Shown: positions 1-8,629, counted from the first letter of the stretch. The stretch is DNA of 21,835 bases from JAJPHC01 sp035255945 (GCA_035255945.1 DATEZA010000257.1:1-21835); one strand, 5' to 3'. A program made the numbers and translations. Notes: generated from the letters alone by a model not told the origin.

Positions 1-2
1 AG

Positions 3-593
3 ATCCCCGGCCATCGGCTCGGCGCGTTGATCCGTTCGCGGCGGCCGGTGCCGATCGTGCTCGTGTCGGCGCTGGCCGAGGATCGCGTGCGGAGGTTGTT
101 CGAGGCGTCGGATGCGGATGGCTGGATCTGCAAGCCGTTGACGCGCGACAAGCTCATCGCCGCGGTCACGCGATTCGTCACGAAGACCACCGCAACGCCG
201 GCTGCGAAACCGGTGATGGTCGGCGACACGTCGAAGCCGCGCATCCTCCTGATCGAAGACGAGCCGGTGATCGCATCGCGCATCGAAGGCGTCCTCGGCA
301 ACAATTTCGCGATGACGACCATCGCGGAGGGCGGGAGCGCGATCGAGCACCTGCTGACCGGTCACTACGACTGCATCCTGCTCGATCTCATGCTCCCGCA
401 CCTGAGCGGATTCGACGTGTTGCGCCACCTCATCCTGCGCAAGCCGGAGCTGCTGAAGGCGACGGTCGTCATGACCGCGGCAACGGACGAATCGCTGCAG
501 TTCATCGATCAGAACGCCATTGCGGGCGTGTTGCGGAAACCGTTCGAAGTCGCGGCACTGCCGGAGCTCGTCAGCAACGTCGTGCAGCGCTAA
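3..593 (+). CDS. Response regulator with at least two receiver domains (5' truncated)
   Basis: The reading frame is open to the left edge, so the true start lies outside the window. The visible protein begins with the last third of a receiver (REC) domain, containing the strand VPIVLVSA and the conserved lysine in CKPL (codon at about 132-134). A short linker follows, then a complete second REC domain from about position 235. The second domain has the acidic pair in LLIEDEP, the phospho-acceptor Asp in LLDLMLP (codon at 384), the switch Thr in VVMTAA and the conserved Lys in LRKPFE. No output domain follows, because the stop comes right after the second REC. It is probably the C-terminal part of a hybrid kinase or a multi-REC regulator that passes phosphate to a partner. 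The family call is firm; the overall architecture is unknown. Confidence 0.9.
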   Translation: MPGHRLGALIRSRRPVPIVLVSALAEDRVRRLFEASDADGWICKPLTRDKLIAAVTRFVTKTTATPAAKPVMVGDTSKPRILLIEDEPVIASRIEGVLGNNFAMTTIAEGGSAIEHLLTGHYDCILLDLMLPHLSGFDVLRHLILRKPELLKATVVMTAATDESLQFIDQNAIAGVLRKPFEVAALPELVSNVVQR

Positions 594-623
594 CCTCGGG
601 CGCGCCCGTTCGTCCAAGAGAGC

Positions 624-998
624 ATGAAGAACCTGTCACTGGCGGTCATCCTGCTCGTAGCAACCTTGCCGCTCGTTCCGGCTCCGCCGAATGAAGCGCT
701 CGCCGTGCGGATCGACATCAAACCGCGGATGTCGCGCGGCATCATTCCGGTGCGGACGATGCCGTATCACGCCACCGCGACCGTGCTCGAGGCGGGAACG
801 AGCAAAGTCATCGGCACCGTCGGCCTCGACCTGCAGCCGGGTCAGACCATCGCGCGCACCGAGGAGGCGGGGAGGTACAAGATCCGGTTCCAGTCGAAGA
901 TCGCGGCGAACGGCCTTCGCGCGGCCGCAGTTGCGACGGTGTCGAGAGGCGAGCAGCTCGTTACACAGCAGACGAGCGACGTGTCGTTCGAGCGCTGA
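624..998 (+). CDS. Small secreted protein of unknown function
   Basis: This is a 124-residue protein starting at ATG, with a purine-rich AAGAGAG just upstream. The N-terminus is a clear signal peptide: MKN, then a hydrophobic stretch to about residue 20, with probable cleavage near ALA. The mature part is rich in beta-type residues and basic, with patterns such as TATVLEAG and GRYKIRF that suggest a small beta-sandwich. It has no cysteines. I do not recognise a family. It follows the response-regulator gene by 30 bp, so the two may be co-transcribed. Its last 38 bp overlap the 3' end of the convergent flavoprotein gene on the other strand. Confidence 0.7.
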   Translation: MKNLSLAVILLVATLPLVPAPPNEALAVRIDIKPRMSRGIIPVRTMPYHATATVLEAGTSKVIGTVGLDLQPGQTIARTEEAGRYKIRFQSKIAANGLRAAAVATVSRGEQLVTQQTSDVSFER

Positions 999-1965
999 TT
1001 GCGGTCACGATCCGCGGCACGTGCACGTGGCAATCCTCGACGATGATCCGCACGTGTCCGACCGGTGAGCCGGCGATCGCCGTGCCGGCGAGGAAGATGC
1101 CGGGCACGTTCGTCTCCATCGTCGCTTCGTTGTAGCCCGGCTTCCGCTCTTCGCCGAATGTGCCGATGCCGGCCTGCTCGAACAGCGTCGTGTCCTGCTC
1201 GTAGCCGGTCAGCGACAGCACGAAATCGCACGGCTCTTCGCGGATGCCGGTGGGCGTCTGCAGCACGATCGATTTCTCGCGGATCTCGAGCGGCGTCGCG
1301 GAGAGGATCGCGTGCACGCGGTTGTCGCGCAGCATCGAGCGGATCTCCGGCAGCAGCCAGAACTTCACGCGCGACGGATCGAAGTCATCGCCGCGGTAGC
1401 AGAGTGTGACGTGCGCGCCGGCACGCTGGCAGCGGATCGCCGCTTCAATCGCGGAGTTCTTGCCGCCGATGATGACCATCCGCTGACCGAAGTACATGTG
1501 CGGCTCGTGAAAGTAGTGGTCGACGTGCGGGAGGTTTTCGCCGGGGATGCCGAGGAGGCGGGGGCGGTGCATTGCGCCGATGGCGAGGACGACGTTCTCG
1601 GCGCGCAAGGTCGCGCGGTTCGTTCGCAATTCGAAGACGCCGTCGACGCGCGCGACCGATTCGACGCGCTCGTACGTCCGAATCTCCAAGCCGAACTGCA
1701 GCACCACCGCGCGCAGATACGCGAGGAACTCCTCGCGCGTCACCTTCTGCTGATCCGCGGTCTGAATCGGCACGCCGCTGATGGCCAGCCGTTCCGCGTT
1801 CGAATGAAACTGCATCTGCAGCGGATACCAGGTCATCGTCGTGCCGACCGGACCGCCGTCGATGTGGACGTAGTCGATGCCTGCCTGCTTGAGCGCGACG
1901 GCGAGCTCGATGCCGATCGGACCGGCGCCGATCACCGCCACGCGATGAGTTTCGATTTGTGCCAT
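961..1965 (-). CDS. YpdA/Bdr-like FAD-dependent disulfide reductase
   Basis: This is a 334-residue two-dinucleotide-binding flavoprotein. The FAD motif GAGPIG is at residues 13-18 and a second nucleotide motif, GGKNSA, is in the middle. The segment between them (YPLQMQFHSNAERLAISGVP, then KVTREEFLAYLR) matches the pattern of the YpdA family, putative NADPH-dependent bacillithiol disulfide reductases. The C-terminal GTAIAG is the usual FAD-contact region. The start is the ATG at 1965, because the frame upstream is low-complexity and runs into the divergent gene. One oddity is that characterised YpdA proteins carry Cys in the first glycine motif (GGGPCG), whereas this protein has Ile17. It may therefore use another mechanism or substrate, such as thioredoxin-type or ferredoxin-type oxidoreductase activity. 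It is divergent from the operon at 2024. Confidence 0.8.
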   Translation of the reverse strand: MAQIETHRVAVIGAGPIGIELAVALKQAGIDYVHIDGGPVGTTMTWYPLQMQFHSNAERLAISGVPIQTADQQKVTREEFLAYLRAVVLQFGLEIRTYERVESVARVDGVFELRTNRATLRAENVVLAIGAMHRPRLLGIPGENLPHVDHYFHEPHMYFGQRMVIIGGKNSAIEAAIRCQRAGAHVTLCYRGDDFDPSRVKFWLLPEIRSMLRDNRVHAILSATPLEIREKSIVLQTPTGIREEPCDFVLSLTGYEQDTTLFEQAGIGTFGEERKPGYNEATMETNVPGIFLAGTAIAGSPVGHVRIIVEDCHVHVPRIVTAISARTTRRSSAV

Positions 1966-2023
1966 GCGGGTGTCTATCGTAACGGGTGCGCGATTCTCTC
2001 CGTATACTCGAAGGACAGCCCAA
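1966..2023 (+). promoter_or_regulatory. Divergent intergenic region with candidate promoter of the 15-kb operon
   Basis: This 58-bp gap separates the divergent flavoprotein and the first operon gene, so it must hold or border promoters for both. A TATACT hexamer at 2003-2008 is a good -10 candidate for the operon. An AAGGA ribosome-binding site lies at 2011-2015, eight bases before the ATG at 2024. With that -10 the transcript leader would be very short. I see no convincing -35 box. For the opposite direction only a weak TACGAT-like box near 1976 can be suggested. Confidence 0.3.
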
Positions 2024-3298
2024 ATGAGAGACGTCGAATCAGCGGTTCGCGTTCTCCGCCGGAGAGTGGCAACGGCGCTTGCATTGCGCGCGTTGCTCAT
2101 GGCCGCCGGCGGCTGGTTCCTCCTCTGGGGCATCGGCGCGTTGATCGCCCGAGTCCTCGGTGCGCCTGCAGATGTCGTGCTCGCAGCCGGTCTTGCCGGG
2201 ACGGCGATCGTTGCCGTGCTCGCGGCCGGACGCGGCATCCGGTCGGCGCCGGGAGATCGCGCACTCCTCTCTTTTCTCGACGCGCGGCAGCACTGCGGCG
2301 GACTCGCGGCCGCATCGGCCGACGTGCCGCTCGGCGGCTGGTCGCTGCCGAACGTCGACGTCCCTGCCATTCGATGGAACGCACGAAAGAAATTGCTCTA
2401 CCTCGCCGGATGTGCGGCGTTCGTGATCGGCGCAATGCTGATTCCGATCGGCGGCGCGTCATCGCATCACACGCTGCAGCTCGGCGCCGACGCGAAGCGG
2501 CTCGAAGAGAAGATCGAGCTGCTGCAGGAAGAAAAAATCATCCCGCCGGAGCGCGCCGACGCGCTGCAGCAGACGGTCGAAGAGTTGAAGACGAATGCCG
2601 CGGGCGACGATCCGGCGAAGGCGTGGGAGACGCTCGATGCAGTCGATGACGCGGTGACGAAAGCCGCCGGGACTGCCGCGGAAGATGCGATTCGCAAAGG
2701 CGAAACGCTGTCGCAGCTCGAAGCGATGGCCAGTGTGGCCGCCGCCGACCCGGCGGCGTTGGCCGACTTGCTGCGCGCCGCCGAGTCGGCGGCGCCACAC
2801 CTCGGGACGACAGATCCGGGCAAGATCGGCGCGGCCGCGCGTCAGAGCAAGGCCGGTCTGCGCAATCGTCTGGCGAAGCTCGCGGCGAAGGGGATGATCG
2901 ATCCGAAGTCGCTGCGCAAATTCGACAACCCGGAGAGCTCGGAGCTCGCCCGTTACCTGCGCGAGCATCGCAGCGGCTCCATGGCCGGTCCGACGGGGCG
3001 GCCGGGACGCGGCGGTGTCGATCGCGGACGCGGCGACGCACCGCTCTTCTTCGGCGAAGAGACCCAGACCGCAAATGAGAAGTTCAAAGATCACGCGCTT
3101 CCGCCCGCGACTGCCGCGTCGCTCGAGGACAGTCAGCTCGTCGGCATGAGCGCCACCGCTCCGCAACAGACGCAGATGCGCGCATCCGCCGGCGGCGCGC
3201 TCACCGCGAGCGGCGGCGCCGGCTCCGCTTACACCACGACCGTGCTGCCGCGCCATCGCGGCACCGTCGGACGCTTTTTCGAGAGGACACCGAAATGA
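2024..3298 (+). CDS. Membrane-anchored coiled-coil protein, first gene of the MoxR/VWA/ABC operon
   Basis: The protein has 424 residues from the ATG at 2024, chosen because AAGGA sits eight bases upstream; an in-frame ATG at 1964 lies inside the divergent gene and has no site. The N-terminal 60 residues hold two hydrophobic helices and a third lies near residues 125-143. A long charged helical part follows, including a segment rich in Glu and Lys (KRLEEKIELLQEE) that looks like a coiled coil. The C-terminal third is Gly/Ala/Thr-rich and probably disordered, and it ends close to an RFFERTPK tail. Large helical membrane proteins of unknown role often precede moxR in such operons. I do not recognise a named family. 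Its stop overlaps the moxR start by 4 nt (ATGA), which implies coupled translation. Confidence 0.75.
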   Translation: MRDVESAVRVLRRRVATALALRALLMAAGGWFLLWGIGALIARVLGAPADVVLAAGLAGTAIVAVLAAGRGIRSAPGDRALLSFLDARQHCGGLAAASADVPLGGWSLPNVDVPAIRWNARKKLLYLAGCAAFVIGAMLIPIGGASSHHTLQLGADAKRLEEKIELLQEEKIIPPERADALQQTVEELKTNAAGDDPAKAWETLDAVDDAVTKAAGTAAEDAIRKGETLSQLEAMASVAAADPAALADLLRAAESAAPHLGTTDPGKIGAAARQSKAGLRNRLAKLAAKGMIDPKSLRKFDNPESSELARYLREHRSGSMAGPTGRPGRGGVDRGRGDAPLFFGEETQTANEKFKDHALPPATAASLEDSQLVGMSATAPQQTQMRASAGGALTASGGAGSAYTTTVLPRHRGTVGRFFERTPK

Positions 3299-4320
3299 GT
3301 TTGATCCAACCCGACGAGCTGCTCCCGCACACGCGCCGCGCGACCTCGATCATCGACGAGCTCGATCGCATCCTCCTCGGACGCACAGCGCTGCACCGGC
3401 TCGTCGTCATCGGCATCCTCTCGCGCGGCCACATCCTGCTCGAAGGCGTCCCCGGCCTCGGCAAAACGATGCTGGCCAAAGCGCTCGGCGACGTGCTCAG
3501 CCTCGAGCTAAAGCGCGTGCAGTTCACGCCCGACCTCATGCCGGGCGACATCCTCGGCACAAACATCCTGCAGGAGAGCGACGGCGGCGGTCCGCGCCGG
3601 CTCGCGTTTCAGCCGGGGCCGATCTTCGCGAACATCCTGCTCGCGGACGAGATCAATCGCGCATCGCCGAAAACGCAGTCGGCGCTGCTCGAAGCGATGC
3701 AGGAGCGCGCGGTGACGCTGCTCGGCGTCACGCGTCCGCTGCCCGATCCGTTTTTCGTGATGGCGTCGCAGAATCCGATCGAATTCGAGGGAACGTATCC
3801 GCTGCCCGAGGCGCAGATCGACCGGTTTCTGTTCAAGCTGAACGTGACGAATGTCGATGTCGACGTGCTCGACGACATCATCTCGACGCGCCGCCGCGGC
3901 GAGCCGCCTGCGCCGCAATCGCGCGTCACGCAGGACGAGCTGCGCGAGCTGTTCGCCGCGGTCGATCGCATCTTTCTGCCGAAAGCCGTGTCGCGTTACA
4001 TCGCGCGACTCGTCGCCGCGACGCATCCCGAAGGTCCGGAGCACACCGAGTCGGTCGCGAAGTACGTGAGCCTCGGTGCATCGCCCCGTGCTGCGATTGC
4101 GCTGGCCGAGGCGGGGAGGGCGGAGGCGCTGTTGTCGGGACGGCCGACCGTCGGTTTCGACGACGTACGCCGCGTCACGCATGCCGTCCTCGGTCATCGC
4201 CTCATGCTCGGATATCGCGGACGGCTCGACGGCATCGGCACGCGGCAGGTGGTCGATGATCTGTTGAAGTCGATCGATGAGACAGGTGTGCGGCTGCCTG
4301 AGGATGTGACGATTGCGTGA
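3295..4320 (+). CDS. moxR: MoxR-family AAA+ ATPase
   Basis: This 341-residue protein has the usual MoxR length. Walker A GVPGLGKT is at residues 51-58 and Walker B ILLADE at 114-119, followed by the family-typical INRASPKTQSALLEAMQE. Sensor 1 is in MASQNPIEFEGTYPLPEAQ and an arginine follows in IDRF (R177). The C-terminal lid domain has the usual GASPRAA and the late VLGHR segment. MoxR ATPases act as chaperone-like remodellers that work with DUF58 and VWA-domain proteins to assemble or activate envelope or cofactor-containing complexes. All of those partners are encoded downstream here. It overlaps the upstream gene by 4 nt. Confidence 0.95.
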   Translation: MSLIQPDELLPHTRRATSIIDELDRILLGRTALHRLVVIGILSRGHILLEGVPGLGKTMLAKALGDVLSLELKRVQFTPDLMPGDILGTNILQESDGGGPRRLAFQPGPIFANILLADEINRASPKTQSALLEAMQERAVTLLGVTRPLPDPFFVMASQNPIEFEGTYPLPEAQIDRFLFKLNVTNVDVDVLDDIISTRRRGEPPAPQSRVTQDELRELFAAVDRIFLPKAVSRYIARLVAATHPEGPEHTESVAKYVSLGASPRAAIALAEAGRAEALLSGRPTVGFDDVRRVTHAVLGHRLMLGYRGRLDGIGTRQVVDDLLKSIDETGVRLPEDVTIA

Positions 4321-4337
4321 TCGTTCCCCTCATCCGG

Positions 4338-4467
4338 CCCCTCATCCGGCCTTCGGCCACCTTCTCCCCGCAAGCGGGGCGAAGGTCAATGGAGCTTGCG
4401 CTGCGCGAGACGCGTTGACCTTCGCCCCGCCGCGCGGGGAGAAGGTGGCCGACGGCCGGATGAGGGG
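4338..4467. repeat. Long imperfect inverted repeat between moxR and the next gene
   Basis: Two arms of about 52 bp (4338-4389 and 4415-4467) are reverse complements with only about one to three differences, flanking a loop of about 25 bp. Each arm contains smaller hairpins, such as CCCCGCAAGCGGGG and GGCCTTCGGCC. A partial extra copy of the outer end (CCCCTCATCCGGCC) lies at 4326-4339. The right arm contains the ATG (4460) chosen as the start of the next gene. The element is free of stops in that frame back to a TTG at 4313. Confidence 0.85.
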
Positions 4468-6139
4468 CGTCGGTTTCGCACTAATCCTCCTGCTGTCCGG
4501 CCGTGCGCATGCCGAGCAATTCGGCCCCGTGCAAGTCACCTCCCTCCCGTCCCTCAACAGCGGCGGCACCTGGGGCTACAACGAGCGGCGGTTCGAGATC
4601 GTCAATCCCACCTCCGACTCGCACGAAGTCGCGTTGTCGATCACTGCGCCGGGATACGGAGTGCGCTCCGAGGTGCATGTGAATCGGAAGTTCGTATCGC
4701 CGGCGCGGTCGACGATCGAGGTCGCGGTCGACGAGCCGATCATCGGCTGGGCGCCGCCGCGCGAAGTGCGAATCAGCGTCGACGGCCGCACGCGCGAAGG
4801 AAAGCTGACCCTCCCCGGCGGCGGCAGCGGCCGTCCCGCGACGCAGATCCTTTTCAGCCGCTCGTTCGTCGACACCAAGCTGCGCGCCGACATCACGGCG
4901 CGCGGCTATCAGCCGAACATGTTCGAGTTCACGCGCACCGACGTGCCGCCGCAGCAGTGGAGCACGAACTGGCTCGCCTACACCGCGTACAGCGCGATCG
5001 GCATGACGCCCACCGATTGGAACGAAATGCCTGCCGCGGCGCAGATCGCGGTGCTGCGCTGGGTGCGCGCCGGCGGACTGCTGCTCGTCACCGGCGGATC
5101 GATCACGCCCACCGACGCGCAGCTGCTCCAGGCGACGGAGCACTTCACGAAATCGGGCGAAGGATTCGGCACGATCATCAACGTGCCGGGCTCGCTCGAC
5201 GCCGCGCCGGAGACGCTGTTCAACCAGATCATCGTCTCCTGCGAACGCCACAACGGTCTGATTCGCACCGAGGAATCGCCGATCAACGCGATGCCGCTCC
5301 TCGGCCAGTCGAAAGTGCCGGTCGGCGTGATGTTCGCGCTGCTCCTGACATTCGCGCTCGTCGGCGGCCCGGTCACACTCTTCTGGCTCGCAAAGCGCGA
5401 TCGCCGGCTCTGGATTTTCTGGACACTGCCCGCATTTGCGACGATCACCAGCGGCATCCTGATCGCGACCAGTCTCTTCGGCGAAGGATGGCAGCGCATC
5501 TATCGCGCCGCGTCGATCACGTACCTCGACGAGAACAGCGCCGAGGCGACGACGCTCGGGATTTGCGGGGTGTATTGCACACTTCCGCCTGATGGCGACA
5601 TCCGCTTTTCCTCCGAGACGCAGATCCTTCCATACGATCACTCCGAGCGCGTGCAGGAGCTCGATGCGAATGATGGCCAGCGGTTGTTGTCGGGATGGGT
5701 CGACAGCCGCGTCTCGACCTACTTCGCGCTGCGCAAGAACGAGCACCGGCGCGAGCGGTTGTCGCTGACGCAGGAGCGCGGCGCGATCGGCGCCGTCAAC
5801 GGCTTCGGCTCGCGCATCGTGCAGCTGTGGGTCGCCGACGCGGCCGGGAAAATCTACGAGGCCGGCATCGTCGAGCCGGGCGCGCACGTCACGCTGAAAC
5901 AGACGGCGTCACAAACCACGAGGCCGGACGTCGACCTGCTCGCGGGCCCGCCGGAATCATGGGCGACCTGGGGCGAGCGGCTGCGCACCGATCCGCATCA
6001 GATGCTGCGGCCCGGCATGTACATCGCGGTGCTGCAGTCGTCGCCGTTCGTCGAGAACGCGCTGGAAAAACCGCTCGCGCAGAGCACGCCGGGCGTCGTC
6101 CTCGGCATTGCGAAATGGAGCACGCGCGATGCGTTTTGA
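4460..6139 (+). CDS. Secreted/membrane protein with GATase-like domain and two membrane helices
   Basis: The protein has 559 residues from the ATG at 4460, which is immediately followed by a signal peptide (MRGVGFALILLLSGRAHA). The frame stays open to a TTG at 4313 that overlaps moxR, but that extension is only the translated palindrome. An all-beta region follows, then near residue 190 a class I glutamine-amidotransferase-like segment (AAQIAVLRWVRAGGLLLVTGG) without an obvious catalytic cysteine. Two membrane helices lie at about 286-313 and 317-340, and the C-terminal part is predicted extracytoplasmic. Proteins of this layout occur in MoxR/VWA operons, where they probably sit in the envelope with the VWA proteins. 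Function is unknown. Its end overlaps the ABC ATPase start by 11 nt. Confidence 0.75.
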   Translation: MRGVGFALILLLSGRAHAEQFGPVQVTSLPSLNSGGTWGYNERRFEIVNPTSDSHEVALSITAPGYGVRSEVHVNRKFVSPARSTIEVAVDEPIIGWAPPREVRISVDGRTREGKLTLPGGGSGRPATQILFSRSFVDTKLRADITARGYQPNMFEFTRTDVPPQQWSTNWLAYTAYSAIGMTPTDWNEMPAAAQIAVLRWVRAGGLLLVTGGSITPTDAQLLQATEHFTKSGEGFGTIINVPGSLDAAPETLFNQIIVSCERHNGLIRTEESPINAMPLLGQSKVPVGVMFALLLTFALVGGPVTLFWLAKRDRRLWIFWTLPAFATITSGILIATSLFGEGWQRIYRAASITYLDENSAEATTLGICGVYCTLPPDGDIRFSSETQILPYDHSERVQELDANDGQRLLSGWVDSRVSTYFALRKNEHRRERLSLTQERGAIGAVNGFGSRIVQLWVADAAGKIYEAGIVEPGAHVTLKQTASQTTRPDVDLLAGPPESWATWGERLRTDPHQMLRPGMYIAVLQSSPFVENALEKPLAQSTPGVVLGIAKWSTRDAF

Positions 6140-7058
6140 GGCCGCGAATCTGCGCAAGACGTTCGGCAAGATGGTCGCCGTCGACGGCATCTCGTTCTCC
6201 TTCGCCTCGGGCGAAGTGATCGGATTCGTCGGACCGAACGGCGCGGGCAAGACGACCACCATGCGCATGCTCGCCACCCTCGACGAGCCGACCAGCGGCG
6301 ATGCGTTCATCGACGGCGTGTCGGTCGTGCAGGAGCCGGAGGAAGCGCGGCGGCTGCTCGGCTTCGTGCCCGACGCATTGCCGACCCATCACGACATCAC
6401 CGTGCACGAGTACCTCGACTTCTTCGCCCGCGCATATCGCATCGAATCGGCGCGGCGGAAGAAGACGCTGGACAGCATCGAGGAGTTCACGAACCTCATC
6501 GGCATCCGCCACAAGACGCTCAAGTCGCTGTCGAAGGGGATGAATCAGCGCGTCTGCCTCGCCCGTGCGCTGCTGCACGATCCGAAGGTGCTGATCCTCG
6601 ACGAGCCGGCGGCGGGACTCGATCCCCGCGCCCGCATCGAGCTGCGCGAATTGATCCGCGTGTTCTCGTCGCAGGGGAAGGCGATCCTCATGAGCTCGCA
6701 CATCCTCACCGAGCTCTCCGAGATCTGCACCGGCGCGGTGATCATCGAGCGCGGCCGCGTGCTGAAAGCGGGGAAGCTCGACGACCTGCTGGTGCGCGAT
6801 GAAGCAACGCGCACGATCGTGATCCGCGCACTGACCGCGATCGATGCGCTGCATCGCTCGCTCCTGGAGATGCCCGGCACGCGCGAAGTGCGCGTCGACG
6901 ATGACGAGGTGACGGTCGACTACACGGGCTCGGATACCGAGGCGAGCGAGCTGCTCGCGGAGCTGATCCGCCGCGGCCATCGCATCGCCGAGTTCCGCCA
7001 GCAGCGCGCGAATCTCGAGCAGTTGTTCATGGACGTGACGACCGGAGGCGTGCAGTGA
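6129..7058 (+). CDS. ABC-2 type transporter ATP-binding protein
   Basis: The protein has 309 residues. Walker A GPNGAGKT is at 35-42, the signature LSKGM at 134-138 and Walker B VLILDE at 154-159, followed by AGLDPRAR (D-loop) and the switch histidine in MSSH. The C-terminal extension of about 90 residues is usual for ABC-2 exporter ATPases of the GldA/NatA/CcmA type. The ATG at 6129 was chosen because GGAG lies eight bases upstream; a TTG at 6108 would add seven residues. It partners with the permease encoded next, whose GTG overlaps this gene's stop by 4 nt. The substrate cannot be read from the sequence. Confidence 0.93.
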   Translation: MRFEAANLRKTFGKMVAVDGISFSFASGEVIGFVGPNGAGKTTTMRMLATLDEPTSGDAFIDGVSVVQEPEEARRLLGFVPDALPTHHDITVHEYLDFFARAYRIESARRKKTLDSIEEFTNLIGIRHKTLKSLSKGMNQRVCLARALLHDPKVLILDEPAAGLDPRARIELRELIRVFSSQGKAILMSSHILTELSEICTGAVIIERGRVLKAGKLDDLLVRDEATRTIVIRALTAIDALHRSLLEMPGTREVRVDDDEVTVDYTGSDTEASELLAELIRRGHRIAEFRQQRANLEQLFMDVTTGGVQ

Positions 7059-8629
7059 GAAAACCTGAAACCGGAAACCTGAAACCTGAAAAAAGCGCAG
7101 AACGGACCGGCCGCCTGCCTTTTTCAGGTTTCAGGTTTCCGGTTTCAGATTTTCTAAATCCAATCGTGGTCAAAGAGCTCCGCCAGGCGGTCCGCGGACG
7201 CTTCGTCGTCACCCTCCTCGTGCTCAGCCTCATCGCGCAGATGATCACCGTCATCGGCGCGATGATCGGGCAGCGCATCGAGAGCACGACGGTCGAGCGG
7301 ATGGCGGTCGGCGGCACGCTCTTCATGCTGATCTACAACGTCCTGATCTTCGGCTCGATGATCCTGATCCCGATCTACACCGGCGTGCGGATGATGTCGG
7401 AGCGCTCCGACTCCAACGTCGATCTCCTCTTCATCACCACCATCCGCCCGCGCAACGTGATCCTCGGCAAGATCGTCTCCGCGGCCGCGCTGACCGCGCT
7501 CATCTTCAGCGCCGCGGTGCCGTTCCTGATGTTCAGCTACGTGCTGCGCGGCATCGACTTCATCGCCATCATCTACGTCACCACCGCAGGCTTCTTCCTC
7601 GTCGTGTCGCAATCGATCCTGGCCATTTTCATCGGCGCGATTCCGGCCAGCCGTCCGTTCAAGATCCTCCTCGCGCTGGTCGTTTTTTTCTTCACCATCG
7701 CCGATGCGATTTTCGTGAGCGGGATTCTGATCCGCGCGACGCGCGTCAGCATGCGCTTCGGCACCGGCTCGCCGTGGCGCGAGCTGCTGTCCGTGCTCGT
7801 GGTCATCGCCGCGTTCGACGTGCTCCTCATCTTCCTGAGCATCGCGCTGATCTCGCCGCCGAGCGCGAATCGCGCGTTGCCGCTGCGCGCGCTTCTCACC
7901 GCGCTGTGGGCGCTCACCCTCGTGCTGACCGTCTGGGTGATGATCAGCACCGCGTCGTCCGACGTCCTGCTGGTGTGGGCGATTCTGTCGGCGTCACTGC
8001 AGACGCTCGTACTTTTCAGCGCGATCGGCGAGCGCGAGGAGTGGGGGCCGCGCATCACGCGCACGATTCCGCGCGCACTGCCGAAGCGATTGCTCGCGTT
8101 CGTGTTTTACAGCGGCGGCGGCGGCACGCTATGGGCGATCGCCATGATGCTCGCGACGGTGACGATCTACCGTTTCGTCGCAACGCACTACACCACCGGC
8201 ATGAATGTGAATGAGGCCGCGACGTGGCTCTTCGACGGCTGCGCGTGCGTGATCGGCTACGCAGGCTCCGCGCTCTGGCTGCGGCGCACCGTGCTCGCCG
8301 GACGCGTCCCGATCCGCAACACGTGGGCCTTGGTTCTCGCCCTGTTCATCGTGCTCGCGGTCGTGCCGCCGCTCGTCGCACTCGCCGCCGACAGCGACGG
8401 TGCGAACTTCTCGACCGTGATCCGCCTGACCACGCTCGCCGATCCGTTTCCCGTCACCTCGCCCCCGCAGTTGTGGACGATGCGAACGTTGATCCTCGCA
8501 TCGTGGGCGGCGGTGGTGATGGCCGCGAATCTGCCGTGGATGATGGCGCTGTTTGGGAGATTTATGCCGCGCGACGCGGCCGTCATCCCGAGCGTAGTCG
8601 AGGGACCTGGGTGGCTGGAGGCGCGGTGA
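7055..8629 (+). CDS. ABC-2 type transporter permease with repeat-derived N- and C-termini
   Basis: This is a 524-residue polytopic protein with roughly 11-13 hydrophobic helices. The family-like part begins near residue 35 with NPIVVKELRQAVRGRF, the usual opening of ABC-2 permeases, and includes the cytoplasmic SNVDLLFITTIRPRNVILGK coupling segment. The GTG at 7055 is the only plausible start, since it overlaps the ATPase stop by 4 nt. As a result, residues 4-32 come from the palindromic element at 7065-7148. The last 15 residues (VIPSVVEGPGWLEAR) come from a second, unrelated palindrome at 8582-8675. It forms an exporter with the preceding ATPase. Its length and extra helices suggest a fused or duplicated membrane domain. 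Confidence 0.88.
   Translation: MRKPETGNLKPEKSAERTGRLPFSGFRFPVSDFLNPIVVKELRQAVRGRFVVTLLVLSLIAQMITVIGAMIGQRIESTTVERMAVGGTLFMLIYNVLIFGSMILIPIYTGVRMMSERSDSNVDLLFITTIRPRNVILGKIVSAAALTALIFSAAVPFLMFSYVLRGIDFIAIIYVTTAGFFLVVSQSILAIFIGAIPASRPFKILLALVVFFFTIADAIFVSGILIRATRVSMRFGTGSPWRELLSVLVVIAAFDVLLIFLSIALISPPSANRALPLRALLTALWALTLVLTVWVMISTASSDVLLVWAILSASLQTLVLFSAIGEREEWGPRITRTIPRALPKRLLAFVFYSGGGGTLWAIAMMLATVTIYRFVATHYTTGMNVNEAATWLFDGCACVIGYAGSALWLRRTVLAGRVPIRNTWALVLALFIVLAVVPPLVALAADSDGANFSTVIRLTTLADPFPVTSPPQLWTMRTLILASWAAVVMAANLPWMMALFGRFMPRDAAVIPSVVEGPGWLEAR
7065..7148. repeat. Perfect 29-bp inverted repeat translated at the permease N-terminus
   Basis: Arms at 7065-7093 and 7120-7148 are exact reverse complements of 29 bp, separated by 26 bp. 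The arms are built from a short repeated unit (GAAACCTGAAACC-like) and are purine-rich on one side. The whole element is stop-free in the permease frame and encodes about residues 4-32, ahead of the conserved part of the protein. Confidence 0.92.

Noticed and set aside
1312..2649. 445-residue plus-strand frame across the flavoprotein gene
   Set aside because: The opposite strand encodes a recognisable two-nucleotide-site flavoprotein; this frame has no motifs and crosses the divergent promoter region.
4313..4459. Upstream TTG start extending the GATase-like protein by 49 residues
   Set aside because: The extension is mainly the translated inverted repeat and would place the signal peptide internally. 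The ATG at 4460 opens directly with a signal peptide. The TTG does overlap moxR, so it cannot be fully excluded.
4481..5887. 468-residue open frame on the minus strand, and similar long minus-strand frames (for example 12488-13699, 13900-15759)
   Set aside because: They are antisense to genes with clear domains, are rich in Arg, Ala and His and show no family motifs. Long shadow frames are expected at this GC content.
8224..8625. Long upstream extension of the DUF58 frame
   Set aside because: It lies within the permease gene in another frame, with arginine/alanine-rich shadow composition. The coupled GTG at 8626 with GGAGG is a better start.
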